From Schlesneria sp. (lineage in GTDB: Bacteria > Planctomycetota > Planctomycetia > Planctomycetales > Planctomycetaceae), in contig JAQGHU010000063.1 of the NCBI GenBank assembly GCA_028291515.1, positions 1 through 64,000 of the forward strand: DNA of 64,000 nt, given 5' to 3'. Every line of letters starts with the position of its first letter. The first letter of the stretch is position 1. The notes under the pieces are model-generated. The model was given only the letters and a program-made list of their open reading frames with translations, ran no database searches and was not told the DNA's origin. Made by a program: the position numbers and the translations under genes. This document shows, one piece after another, positions 26,155 to 34,947 of the stretch.

Positions 26155-28122
26155 CTAGCACCTCTTTCCAGCAACGCGGCGATCAGACGACGCGATCGGA
26201 GTGGCAAGCTGAACTGCCGCCGAGATCGTCAGGGCCCACAGGATGGCAGGCGTTTGCGGGAACGCGAAGATGATGGTCAGGAACCAGGCGGCGACCGCGG
26301 ATGTCGCCAATCGGCCGATGCTCAACTGATGTTTTCGCTTGGGAGACATGTCTTGCCACCAGCGATGCCAGAACATCATGCCGCCGAAGAAGACGGCAAA
26401 CCCCAGCCAGGTGGGATGCATTTCCGAATTGATCAAGGGATGCACGCCCAGCGACCGGACGGCTGGCGAGTATCGGGCCGAATTGAAATAGTCGACCAAC
26501 AGGTACTGATCCAGGTAGTAGGCTACCGTGGCCAGAAGAAGGCCGATTGCGAAGAACGACTTCCGAGGATTTCGCTGCCACCACGTCCAGCGTTCCCTGG
26601 CTTGGTTAGCCAGCAACAGCAACCACGTCGCGGCGAGCGATGTCGTGGTAAACATTGCGACGAACTCGGCAGTCGGTGCCTTCGGTATCCGCTGAAAGAA
26701 TTCGGGGGCGAAGATGGCACCGGCAGAAATCAGACACGCGCTGACACTTCCGACAGCCAACGATGCCGCGGCGTCTCCAACAGCTTGGGGCGATTCAACA
26801 GGTTCCTGGCAGACTTGAACATCGACCGTCGGATCGATCGAAACAACGCTGCTATCCAGTCTTCGCCCGTTGCGGCCACGCAGCCCCCAAGTGACAATAC
26901 AGGCCGCACCGATCAGTGCGGCGCCAGACCATGATCGCCGGGTCCCCGGAGCGAATAGCAGCAATCCGACCCCGACGACAGCGAGCAACTTCCAGTTCAC
27001 TGGCGACTGCGATCGAGCGGCTGGTCGATTCGCAGATGTCTTGTTTAATTTGAACTTTCGCTTCGTTGCGGATCGTGGCTCGGGAGGTGCGCTGACAGAC
27101 ACAGGCACGGCCTTTGATTCAGGGGGAAACTGCGAATACGCCGAAGCCGCCTGGGCAGGCGACACGGTCGACGTTCGAACTGTGTCTGCGTTGATTCCAC
27201 TTGAATGGGGCGTCTCAATCAGCGTCGCATTCTTGTGGCCGTTGTGTTTTCCGTTGGGCGGGATGCCTGATCCCTTCCCATCCAGTGATCTCAGGGCCAC
27301 TTCAAATTCGTGTTCGATCTCCGCGACGGAGGCTTGCCGCTGAGCCGGATCCTTGGCCAGTGATTTGGCGAGGACGCCATGAAAGGTCGCCGGAACTCGC
27401 TCTAGATTGGGCATGGCGGTGAGATGCTTCATCAGGACTTCACCGGTGGTTTCGCCCATGAAAGGGAGTTGCCCCGTCAGCATTTCGTACAGCATGATCC
27501 CCATGCTGTAGACATCGACGCCGGGTCCGTACTGGCCGTTCGCAACCTCGGGAGCCATGTAGTACACGGTCCCGACGCTTTGCGTATGTGCGGCTCGCCG
27601 GTCAGATCCCAGTCGCTTGGAGAGTCCGACATCGCCGACTTTGACGGTGCCGTTTTCGCGATAGATATTGGCTGGCTTCAAGTCGCGGTGAACGATTCCA
27701 CGTTCATGCAGGTATGTCACTCCCGCCGCGATTCCTTTGAGCCATTCTTGAACTTCGCTCAGCGGCAATCCGTTTGGAAACGACGCCAGCACGTCTTCGA
27801 GACTGGTGCCGTTTACGTATTCCATCACAACCCATTGCTCGCCGGCATCATCAGAACGCACGTCGAAGAGGTTGATCAAATTCGGATGCTTGAGGTTGAG
27901 GCACTGGCGAACGCCGCGCAGCTCGACTTCCTGTTCATGCTGCAGCAGCTTGAGGGCGACCTCTTTGCCGCCATCGCTATGGGCGTAGTATACCTCACCG
28001 AATCCACCGCGATGAATTCCGCGCTGGATCGTAAAGCCCGCCAGCGGCTGAGCTCCAGGCTGGTGAGTGAATCGCATGAGAGGATGTCCCGTTTGACGGG
28101 AAGGGGAGGTCGTCGCTGTCAT
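26155..28122 (-). CDS. Membrane-anchored serine/threonine protein kinase
   Basis: 655 residues. Kinase domain about 30-280: RGIHRGGFGEVYYA (glycine loop), EVALKLL (Lys), VVMEYVNGTSLEDVL, IVHRDLKPANIY (catalytic loop), VKVGDVGLSKRLG (DVG instead of DFG, keeping the Asp), GTVYYMAPEVANGQYGPGVDVYS. A Ser/Pro linker and about six hydrophobic segments follow (from about 385), so this kinase ends in a polytopic membrane domain, not an extracellular sensor. First gene of an operon with a membrane protein and an ECF sigma factor. It probably phosphorylates or releases the sigma factor. Confidence 0.92.
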   Translation of the reverse strand: MTATTSPSRQTGHPLMRFTHQPGAQPLAGFTIQRGIHRGGFGEVYYAHSDGGKEVALKLLQHEQEVELRGVRQCLNLKHPNLINLFDVRSDDAGEQWVVMEYVNGTSLEDVLASFPNGLPLSEVQEWLKGIAAGVTYLHERGIVHRDLKPANIYRENGTVKVGDVGLSKRLGSDRRAAHTQSVGTVYYMAPEVANGQYGPGVDVYSMGIMLYEMLTGQLPFMGETTGEVLMKHLTAMPNLERVPATFHGVLAKSLAKDPAQRQASVAEIEHEFEVALRSLDGKGSGIPPNGKHNGHKNATLIETPHSSGINADTVRTSTVSPAQAASAYSQFPPESKAVPVSVSAPPEPRSATKRKFKLNKTSANRPAARSQSPVNWKLLAVVGVGLLLFAPGTRRSWSGAALIGAACIVTWGLRGRNGRRLDSSVVSIDPTVDVQVCQEPVESPQAVGDAAASLAVGSVSACLISAGAIFAPEFFQRIPKAPTAEFVAMFTTTSLAATWLLLLANQARERWTWWQRNPRKSFFAIGLLLATVAYYLDQYLLVDYFNSARYSPAVRSLGVHPLINSEMHPTWLGFAVFFGGMMFWHRWWQDMSPKRKHQLSIGRLATSAVAAWFLTIIFAFPQTPAILWALTISAAVQLATPIASSDRRVAGKRC

Positions 28123-28218
28123 TCGCTTGGCTTCAATCCATCGAGGCTTACATCAGACCCGATGCGGCGACTCGACCACCGCATTGTACGCTGCCCCAAG
28201 ACTATCGAAAGGCCCTGC

Positions 28219-28259
28219 GAAAAATCACCTGGGCACGATCAAAAGATCGCGCCAGGTGA
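28219..28259 (-). terminator. Intrinsic terminator after the coiled-coil gene
   Basis: On the minus strand, TCACCTGG...CCAGGTGA with GATC/GATC inside forms a long stem with a TTTT loop, followed by five T. It begins 11 bases after the stop codon of the gene at 28270-29073. Confidence 0.8.
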
Positions 28260-28269
28260 ACTCAAGTTC

Positions 28270-29073
28270 TTAGCGTTCAGCGACATTCGTCGCATCGGCT
28301 GGCTGGGCGAAATAGGCTTCGATCTGATGATCCAGGTCCATTGGCACAGCGGGAGTTGCCTTTTCCACAGGGATTAGTCCCGTAAACTTCACTTCTGCAT
28401 CCAAAACTCGTTGCTTCACATCGAGTTGCTTGTTGAGATCTTCGATCAACTTGCGAGCGTGGCTCAGGTTGGAATCGTCGATTGCCAACTGGCTGACCGC
28501 TTCCGCCGCTTTGACGGTGTGCAGTCGAGCTTGGAGTTGTTCGAGCTTCACTTCCAATTCCTTCTTCGCCGACATCAGTCCGTCGAGCTTTTCGCGATTG
28601 GCAGTCAAAGTCTGCTCACGAGCCGCCAGGATTTTTTGATCGGCCGTCAACAATTCTTCGGCAGCCTTGTAACGCTCAAAACGGGTCGCCAGATCACGCT
28701 TCACATCGCCGGTGGAATATTTATGGCTGGCGTAGGTGAAGGTGCTCTTGCCGCTGCCCAGATCGGTTTTCAGGGCGAAGATGGCGTCCTTCTGCTTGGC
28801 GAGATCGCCTTCCTTGCGGTTCAGACCCGCAGACATGTGTTCGATGTCAACTTGTTGTTCGGCAATGACATGCATGCATTGACGAATGTCGGGAACGAGC
28901 TGATCGACCAGTGTTCGAGCTCGTTCGATTTCGAATTCGACGGGAACTTCGGCCCGGACGGCGCTTTGGACGTTGCGGCAACCTGCCCGGACGTAGCTAA
29001 CCGCTTCGCGTCCGAAGACAAAGGTCATCAATCCGACGCCGATAGCACTTCCAATTACGATTTTCTTGAGCAT
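28270..29073 (-). CDS. Membrane-anchored coiled-coil protein
   Basis: 267 residues. GGGAGG lies 7 bases before the ATG at 29073. A single N-terminal hydrophobic segment (about 4-22, IVIGSAIGVGLMTFVFG) anchors it; the rest is almost entirely helical with heptad-like Leu/Ala spacing (residues 60-220), for example QILAAREQTLTANREKL and ELEVKLEQLQARLH. A Pro-rich tail ends the protein. No catalytic family recognised. Proteins of this shape are common in planctomycetes and may organise the envelope or a secretion machine, but that is a guess. Confidence 0.75.
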   Translation of the reverse strand: MLKKIVIGSAIGVGLMTFVFGREAVSYVRAGCRNVQSAVRAEVPVEFEIERARTLVDQLVPDIRQCMHVIAEQQVDIEHMSAGLNRKEGDLAKQKDAIFALKTDLGSGKSTFTYASHKYSTGDVKRDLATRFERYKAAEELLTADQKILAAREQTLTANREKLDGLMSAKKELEVKLEQLQARLHTVKAAEAVSQLAIDDSNLSHARKLIEDLNKQLDVKQRVLDAEVKFTGLIPVEKATPAVPMDLDHQIEAYFAQPADATNVAER

Positions 29074-29174
29074 TGCAGCGACCTCCCTAACCGAAGAACT
29101 GTTCGCGGCTCGGCTCAACTCGTCCGGTCGCGTCGTCCTGGTTATTCGCTGCTCGTCGCAGAATCTTGGCGGAA

Positions 29175-30029
29175 TTATTCTTTTTTCTGCAACTGCTCAC
29201 GCATCCAGCCTGGCCGATCCGTTGTCAGGCCTTCGACACCCGCGTTGATCATCTGGCGAGCGAGAGCCGGATCATTGACTGTCCAGACGGCCAGTTTCAG
29301 GCCCGCATCGTGAATTTTCGATGCGTAGGCGCGATCGATCGACTCGTGGGCAGACAGGTCGAGGCCGTCCACTTTTGCTTCCTTGGCGCCACGAATCAGC
29401 TCTTCGACGGGCGGAGATTGCTTGCCTGTTTTGGTATTCGGCTTGATGTCGACAATCCAGTAGACCTGCAATTCGGGAAACATCTGCTTGGCATCGGCCA
29501 TCGTCGGCGCGGAAAATCCAATCAGGGCGGTCTGTGCGATCGGACGTTTGGCGGCAGCCAGTTCGCGTTTCAACTCGGGCAGGATCGCGGAGTCACTCTT
29601 GATTTCGATGAACAGGCGTTTCCCCTCGGGGATCGAAGCCAGCACGTCACTGAAGAGCGGAATGCGTGTCCCTTCCCAGTTGGTTGCTTTCCAACGCCCC
29701 ACATCCAGCTTGCGAAGTTCTTCAAACGACTGCTCCGCGACGGGTCGATCAACGCCTGCCAACCGCTTCGTGTCTTTATCGTGAATCACCACGATCTTGC
29801 CATCTTTGGACAGCATGATGTCCAACTCGACGGCATCGGCATTCTGCTTCCAGCCGAGTTGAAACGATTCGAGTGTGTTTTCAGGGGCGTCGTGTGAAGC
29901 GCCGCGGTGCGCGATAATTTCCACGTCGATCATTTCAGCGGCACTCACTGGAGTCAGCCTTAGGAAAACATTCAGCAGACAGAAGACTGCGGCAAGACGG
30001 GTATACGTTCGGGCCGGTTGCTGATTCAT
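29175..30029 (-). CDS. Glycerophosphodiester phosphodiesterase, secreted
   Basis: 284 residues. ATG at 30029, with GAAGG 10 bases ahead. Signal peptide about 1-29 (RLAAVFCLLNVFLRLTPVSAAE). The catalytic TIM barrel shows IIAHRGASHDAPENTLESF (His and Glu of the metal site), VELDIMLSKDGKIVVIHDKD and LFIEIKS, then closing GLKLAVWTVND and GVEGLTTDRPGW. Cleaves glycerophosphodiesters to an alcohol and glycerol-3-phosphate in the periplasm. The dipeptidase gene lies just upstream on the same strand. Confidence 0.92.
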   Translation of the reverse strand: MNQQPARTYTRLAAVFCLLNVFLRLTPVSAAEMIDVEIIAHRGASHDAPENTLESFQLGWKQNADAVELDIMLSKDGKIVVIHDKDTKRLAGVDRPVAEQSFEELRKLDVGRWKATNWEGTRIPLFSDVLASIPEGKRLFIEIKSDSAILPELKRELAAAKRPIAQTALIGFSAPTMADAKQMFPELQVYWIVDIKPNTKTGKQSPPVEELIRGAKEAKVDGLDLSAHESIDRAYASKIHDAGLKLAVWTVNDPALARQMINAGVEGLTTDRPGWMREQLQKKE

Positions 30030-30107
30030 CAGAGGGACACCTTCAGGTTCGAATAAGCCATCAAATCGCTTTGTCATCAAACCTGAATGGTGCCAAATCG
30101 ATCGTCG

Positions 30108-31181
30108 TTATTTCCATGCCCTGCGGAAAAATTCCACAAAATTTCGCCACATAATTCGTTCGACATCGTCCGTCGAATAACCACGTGCGGCGAGCAGTTC
30201 CGCCATCTTCCCGAGATCCGCGATCGTGTCCAAGTCGGAAGGAGATTGCTCTTTGCCGAAGCCCCCATCCAGGTCGGTCCCCATCCCGCAGTGATTGGCA
30301 TTGCCGGCCAATTGACAGATGTGATCGATGTGGTCGACGATGTGTGTCATCTGCACGGTCGACGGATCCGAGACTCCGATCTTCCAACCGGGTCGAATCA
30401 TCCAGTTATCAAAGGCGGCACCGATGACCGAACCGCGGCGAATCAGTTCTTTGATTTGCTCATCGGTCAGTTGGCGATCCGCTGGCACCAGTGAACGGCA
30501 GTTGTGATGGCTAGCGATGCAAGGGCCCTGATAGATCTTCATCGCATCCCAGAATGATTCGTCAGCGAGATGTGTGACATCCAGCAGCATGCCCACGCGA
30601 TCCATCTCGCGCAGCATTCGCTTGCCGTCTTCGTTAAATCCCCCTTCGCTTCCCGTGCCGAAGCAGTAGGGGCCGGGGCCGTAGTGAGCTGGCCCCAACA
30701 ATCGCAGTCCGGCTTGATACCAGTCGGCGATCTGTTCTGGATACAGGATCGGCGTGCTTCCTTCCATGCTCAAGATGAACCCGATCGGCGGTTGGCCCAT
30801 CGGCAAGTCACCCGCTGGCAAAGCCAACCACTCGTCGACGTGTTGATTCAGCGCCGTCTTGTCCGGTATTTCTCGCAACACGCCGCGAGCGGTCATGGCG
30901 TGGTAATACGCCAGTTGACCGTGGGCCATCGCATAGCACGCTTCGAGCGACTGCGGAAAGGTAAGCGGCTTATCTTTGCGATGATGTCGTGGCAACAAGG
31001 TCGCGATAATCAAACCAACTCGGCCGCGGTGCAGTTCGGGCCAGGAAACCGTGCAGGGGCCGGGAATGATCTTGTCATAGTGCTGCTCAAATTCGCGAAT
31101 CTTCGAGGCAGGGAGCATCAGATCGCGCACCCACTCGGTTGCGTTCCAGGCCATATCCAGATGGGCGTCGAAAATGAACAT
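30108..31181 (-). CDS. Membrane dipeptidase family (M19) hydrolase
   Basis: 357 residues. Metal ligands of the M19 renal-dipeptidase barrel are visible: FDAHLDMAWN (HxD), ILSMEGSTP (bridging Glu), LLDVTHLAD and PCIASHHNCRSL (His ligands), and MGTDLDGGFG. No signal peptide is evident, so it is probably cytoplasmic. M19 enzymes hydrolyse dipeptides, including D-amino-acid or beta-lactam-like substrates; which substrate applies here cannot be read from sequence. About 80 bases separate it from the GDPD gene; possibly co-transcribed. Confidence 0.9.
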   Translation of the reverse strand: MFIFDAHLDMAWNATEWVRDLMLPASKIREFEQHYDKIIPGPCTVSWPELHRGRVGLIIATLLPRHHRKDKPLTFPQSLEACYAMAHGQLAYYHAMTARGVLREIPDKTALNQHVDEWLALPAGDLPMGQPPIGFILSMEGSTPILYPEQIADWYQAGLRLLGPAHYGPGPYCFGTGSEGGFNEDGKRMLREMDRVGMLLDVTHLADESFWDAMKIYQGPCIASHHNCRSLVPADRQLTDEQIKELIRRGSVIGAAFDNWMIRPGWKIGVSDPSTVQMTHIVDHIDHICQLAGNANHCGMGTDLDGGFGKEQSPSDLDTIADLGKMAELLAARGYSTDDVERIMWRNFVEFFRRAWK

Positions 31182-31230
31182 GCAAGAATTCCTGATTGAT
31201 CCAAAGAAAGAAACACGCGAGAGAGATTTC

Positions 31231-31668
31231 TTAGACTGATTCAGTCCCGACCGCGGACTCGATTGCTAACAGCAACCAACCGACGAGAAACGCGACGCCG
31301 CCGAGGGGAGTCACCATCCCCCACTTGGTGACGCCGGTCAGTGTCAGCGCATAGAGACTGCCCGAGAACAATACGATCCCCAGCGTGAACGAGACGCCGG
31401 CCGCCGATAGTCGCCACGCGCGGCGACGCTGAGCGATCAACCCCACCGCCAACAACGCCAGGCTGTGATACATCTGGTATTCCGCGCCGGTCTTGAAGTC
31501 GTTGAGGAACTTCTTGGAAAGCGGCACTGTCTCGCCGGCCACGACGCGAGTCTGGCCCGAGTATTTTTCGACGAAGTGCTTGTCCAAGAAATGAGCAGCA
31601 AATGCTCCCAGGCCGACGGCCAAGCCACCCAGGATTGAACCGACGACTAACCAGCGGGATGGGGACAT
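31231..31668 (-). CDS. DUF423 membrane protein
   Basis: 145 residues with four hydrophobic segments, the hallmark of the DUF423 family: an N-terminal GSILGGLAVGLGAFAAHFL, then QMYHSLALLAVGLIAQR, GIVLFSGSLYAL and the final TPLGGVAFLVGWLLLA. A non-hydrophobic insert (FVEKYSGQTRVVAGE) sits after the first helix, as in many members. ATG at 31668 is favoured because the family begins close to it. Function unknown; no operon partner obvious. Confidence 0.88.
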   Translation of the reverse strand: MSPSRWLVVGSILGGLAVGLGAFAAHFLDKHFVEKYSGQTRVVAGETVPLSKKFLNDFKTGAEYQMYHSLALLAVGLIAQRRRAWRLSAAGVSFTLGIVLFSGSLYALTLTGVTKWGMVTPLGGVAFLVGWLLLAIESAVGTESV

Positions 31669-31746
31669 AAGAACTCGCAATCGGACTATCAGGCGGGGAG
31701 ATTCGGCAGGCAAATCAGGCAGGTCAAGGGCGTGACCATCATCGGG

Positions 31747-32313
31747 TTAACCGAGTGCTTTGGCAAACAACCGCAGAATGGATTGATGGGCTGGCCAGGC
31801 GGGAGCCGTAATCAAGTTGCCGTCAGCATAGGCCTGATCGACAGGAACCGCGACATACTGGCCCCCGGCAAGTGTGATCTCTGGACTGCACGCCGGGTAA
31901 GACGTGCAGCGCCGGTTTTTCACGACGCCCGCAGCCGTCAGAATTTGAATTCCGTGACAGATCGCAGCGATCGGAAGATTCTTAGTCGCGAAGTGTCGAA
32001 CCACGTCCAGGACCGCTTCGTTCAAGCGAAGGTACTCGGGTGCTCGTCCACCGGGGACGTATAGCCCACAGTAGTTTTCGAGTTGGATCTCCGCAAACGA
32101 CGCATTCAGCGTGAAATTGTGCCCTGGCTTCTCGGAGTAGGTTTGATCCCCTTCGAAGTCATGGATTGCTGTCCGAATTTGATTTCCGGACTGCTTTCCC
32201 GGACAAACCGCATCCACAGAATACCCGAGCAGTGGCAAGGCCTGAAACGGCACCATGACTTCGTAGTCTTCGACAAAATCTCCAGCCAGCAGCAATACTC
32301 GCTTGGTGGTCAT
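31747..32313 (-). CDS. DJ-1/PfpI family protein
   Basis: 188 residues, glutamine-amidotransferase-like fold. [19 protein letters not shown] carries the conserved Glu near residue 15, and [10 protein letters not shown] holds the nucleophilic Cys (about residue 118), with [12 protein letters not shown] between. Members act as proteases, chaperones, deglycases or isocyanide hydratase-like enzymes; no substrate can be assigned. ATG at 32313 begins exactly at the family's first strand. Confidence 0.9.
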   Translation of the reverse strand: MTTKRVLLLAGDFVEDYEVMVPFQALPLLGYSVDAVCPGKQSGNQIRTAIHDFEGDQTYSEKPGHNFTLNASFAEIQLENYCGLYVPGGRAPEYLRLNEAVLDVVRHFATKNLPIAAICHGIQILTAAGVVKNRRCTSYPACSPEITLAGGQYVAVPVDQAYADGNLITAPAWPAHQSILRLFAKALG

Positions 32314-32445
32314 ACTCGGTCCCGCGTGGCGATGACGATTTCGATGCTGTGTGAAGCGAATTGCGTACACACGAGCAAATTATGCTACCGGTCAGGATCT
32401 GGCGCGGCTACCGTCGGTAGAGCATTGCCACCGATAGCGAATGGG

Positions 32446-32970
32446 TCAGTCTGAATTAATATTCGGGTTCGCGAGTTGCGCGGATGTTTTCTGCTTACTA
32501 CGTGGCTTCCAGAGAATCAGGTAGGCGGAGAGAAGGGTCAGCGGGATAACGATTGTCCAATAAGGCATGGTTAGTATCCGCGTTTCTCCTAAATCACCTG
32601 TCGCAATTCCGAATCGAAAATCGTTCCAATCCAGCCAATAAGATGCCTCCAGCATTGGCGGCCTCTCTGTTGAACCAAAATCCCAGTCGATTTTTAGTTT
32701 TGGATCGATCAAGTATTCAGCCGTCGCCTGCATTCGACCTTGTGAGTCTTTCACGAATTGCCTCTTCGGGCTCTTATCGCTCTCGGAGAGCGATATCCAC
32801 TGTAGGGAGCGTTCGTCGAGAGCGATTGCAATTGCCTGATGGCTTGCGACTCGACATATGATCGAGTCGGAGTAAAGCCGTCCTCTCAGCCACATACCTA
32901 AAACTGCACACGCCATCACCAGCGTGACTGCCCCCGCCTTTCGTCGCCAGCCGTGGAAGAATGACCACAT
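32446..32970 (-). CDS. Small two-span membrane protein, local paralogue family
   Basis: 174 residues. N-terminal FFHGWRRKAGAVTL and a hydrophobic segment (about 12-30), a soluble middle part, and a C-terminal span ending TLLSAYLILWKPRSKQ. The gene ending at 34527 begins and ends the same way (FFHGWRRKVG, LLSTYLILWKPRKR), and a fragment of a third copy lies at 18478-18570. No known family. The middle differs strongly between copies (WDFGSTERPPMLEASYWLDW here), suggesting fast divergence. Translation starts at the ATG 32970 with AGGGAG before it. Confidence 0.8.
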   Translation of the reverse strand: MWSFFHGWRRKAGAVTLVMACAVLGMWLRGRLYSDSIICRVASHQAIAIALDERSLQWISLSESDKSPKRQFVKDSQGRMQATAEYLIDPKLKIDWDFGSTERPPMLEASYWLDWNDFRFGIATGDLGETRILTMPYWTIVIPLTLLSAYLILWKPRSKQKTSAQLANPNINSD

Positions 32971-33234
32971 TATTCGTCTCCCTGTAAAACGAAGAAGCCC
33001 CGGTTTATCGCCAGGGCTTGTCGGATGCAATCTCAATCGAAGCCGTCAGGCCAGATTGTAAATCCGAACCAACCAAACCATTTCTTCGATTGTCCAGACG
33101 TGATCGCTGACGCCATCTTTCATTGCTGGAGTTGATCGCAGAGTTTGATGGATGCGGCAGAAATTGTAGTGCATGAAGTGCAGCGCAGTCGCGTGCGCAT
33201 GGTTTTAAGCTTGCGGAAATCACTAACTGCAAAC

Positions 33235-33266
33235 GAAAACACTCCGGTTGAGGCCGGAGTGTTTTC
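33235..33266. terminator. Bidirectional terminator hairpin after the lipoprotein gene
   Basis: GAAAACACTCCGG pairs with CCGGAGTGTTTTC, with TTGAGG in the loop. On the minus strand it follows the stop codon at 33290 and the arm itself supplies a T-run (TTTTC). Confidence 0.75.
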
Positions 33267-33289
33267 ATCATCTCGCACGAAATGCAATA

Positions 33290-34165
33290 TCAGCGTGCCG
33301 CGAGCGGCGTGACGCGATCGAGAAGATAGAGCGGCTTCCCACGTCCGTCCGTTTGACTGCCGTCGATGGCTCCTTCGACCAGCACGATGTCACCAGTGCG
33401 GCAGAGCGACAGGTCGGCGTGATTCGCCAAGGTCAGACTGCCGCCATTGCGGTCGCGTGGATCGGGATTACCCGAGTACGTGATCTGCCAGGTCTTGGAT
33501 TTGCGATCAAAATCGAGAACGCCGCGGAGCCATTCCGGATTGGCATGCTTGGTGTCGCGACCGTACGGGTTCAACCCTTCCGGAGGAGCGACGTAGTTGA
33601 CGTTCTGCAGCATGGCCGGCTGCGAATTACTCGAGGGGCGTTCCGGCATCTCAAACGGATCGTCCGGCTCTTCTGTGATTCGAGCCGGCTGGACCTGTCG
33701 TGCGGGGGCATTGTTCAGATTCGATTCCTGTTCGAACGGCGACTCGAGGCCATTGTCTCGCTGCGACGAAGAAGTCGGCTGCAATCCAGTAGGGTTGGCA
33801 GCCGCTGGTCCGCTGCCAGTTCCCAGATCATCCTGCGGAGCCGGAACGACTCGGTTTCCTCCCGAGCTTCCCGCCGGAGGGTTCGGATCGAACGTTGGCG
33901 CATTGCCACCGCTGGAGCCGCCACCAGAATCGTAAGTCGACGGAGGCGTGATCGGCGTGGGACTGCCGGTGCCAGGCACCGTTCCACCGGGAACATACGG
34001 CTGTCCTGGGGGGGCGGTGTAGACCGGATTTCCTGGGTACGCGGGCTGGTATGGCTGACCGTAAGGCTGATAGCCGTAAGGGTTTTGGTTGCCATATGGC
34101 GAATAACAGCCAGCGGGAGCCAGAAGTCCGACTAACACCAACTTTTTAAGGGAGGCGGATGGCAT
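33290..34165 (-). CDS. Proline/glycine-rich lipoprotein
   Basis: 291 residues. Signal peptide with lipobox LAPAGC (Cys at about residue 20), so the mature protein is lipid-anchored. A disordered, Tyr/Pro/Gly-rich stretch follows (YGNQNPYGYQPYGQPYQ), then Ser/Gly/Asn-rich linkers (about 70-165), and a C-terminal folded-looking domain from about 190 (LNPYGRDTKHANPEWLRGVL, then SGNPDPRDRNGG and GDIVLVEGAIDG). No family recognised. ATG at 34165 has GAGGA 8 bases ahead. It is followed by a bidirectional terminator. Confidence 0.8.
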   Translation of the reverse strand: MPSASLKKLVLVGLLAPAGCYSPYGNQNPYGYQPYGQPYQPAYPGNPVYTAPPGQPYVPGGTVPGTGSPTPITPPSTYDSGGGSSGGNAPTFDPNPPAGSSGGNRVVPAPQDDLGTGSGPAAANPTGLQPTSSSQRDNGLESPFEQESNLNNAPARQVQPARITEEPDDPFEMPERPSSNSQPAMLQNVNYVAPPEGLNPYGRDTKHANPEWLRGVLDFDRKSKTWQITYSGNPDPRDRNGGSLTLANHADLSLCRTGDIVLVEGAIDGSQTDGRGKPLYLLDRVTPLAAR

Positions 34166-34526
34166 GCCCCAATCCTCGCAAGGCGAATTCCAACAAAAAA
34201 CAACGCGTCGTCGCACGGCCCCCCGGCGTCGGACGGTCGGGGTGTACTGGATGCATGAAATCATGTCCAGACGACTTCGGCAGAATCAGCCGAAAAAGTC
34301 GACGCAGTCTTCCTATTCACCCTGATTCGCTGGTGAAACTGCGACTTTGAGTGAATAGTGACGAGTGACGAACTGCGGTCCACGTAGAACACGACGTGCG
34401 ACCGATTCTTGACAATTGTTGTGGCCCTTCAGGCCTTCTAGCATCTAACAGCTCAGCCTAGGGCGGCGCTACGAGGCAATCAGCTTCAGCACTCTTCGCT
34501 GGGCAGTAATTACTTGACTCAGCACG
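34166..34526. other. Intergenic, partial composite repeat
   Basis: Contains a shortened copy of the GGCCCTTCAGGCCTT / CCTAGGGCGGCGCTACG repeat near 34424-34503. No gene seen. Confidence 0.6.
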
Positions 34527-34913
34527 CTAGTCACGATTGTCGTTCCGCTTCCGTGGCTTCCACAGAATCAGGTAGGTGGAGAGCAGGCCGAGCGGGATGG
34601 TCAACGACCAATAGGAAAGGATCACGCGATGTTCACCCGGCGTTAGAGAATCGAACGAGCCGGTTCGCTTACTTTTTGGCGGGTGACGACTCTGCAGTTT
34701 GAATATTGGTTCATGAAACGCATCAATTCTGTCCTGGTTCCATGAGATCTTTCCGTCAAGTGACTGAACATCGTGTTGTCGACCGGCGATAACGAACATG
34801 ATCCTATCGAGCAGGAAATCGCTCCGCATCCACATTGCCATCAATCCGCACGCCAGCATCAGCGTGACACAGCCCACTTTTCGTCGCCAGCCGTGAAAGA
34901 AGGTGCACATCAT
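34527..34913 (-). CDS. Small two-span membrane protein, local paralogue family
   Basis: 128 residues. N-terminal FFHGWRRKVGCVTLMLACGL begins the first hydrophobic segment (about 12-29); the C-terminal span ends LLSTYLILWKPRKRND. Both ends match the gene ending at 32446 closely, while the middle (about 40-90) does not. Two ATG codons begin the frame (34913 and 34910). It follows the DUF1559-like gene by 34 bases on the same strand and may be co-transcribed. No known family. Confidence 0.8.
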   Translation of the reverse strand: MMCTFFHGWRRKVGCVTLMLACGLMAMWMRSDFLLDRIMFVIAGRQHDVQSLDGKISWNQDRIDAFHEPIFKLQSRHPPKSKRTGSFDSLTPGEHRVILSYWSLTIPLGLLSTYLILWKPRKRNDNRD

Positions 34914-34947
34914 CGCGCTCGGTGGTGAAAACAGGGCGGCAGTGAGG

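Noticed and set aside
25717-26934. 405-codon plus-strand frame opposite the kinase and membrane genes
   Set aside because: Shadow of two real minus-strand genes; Arg/Gly/Gln-rich translation.
33005-33271. 88-codon minus-strand frame upstream of the small membrane gene
   Set aside because: It begins inside the terminator hairpin at 33235-33266 and has no protein-like pattern.
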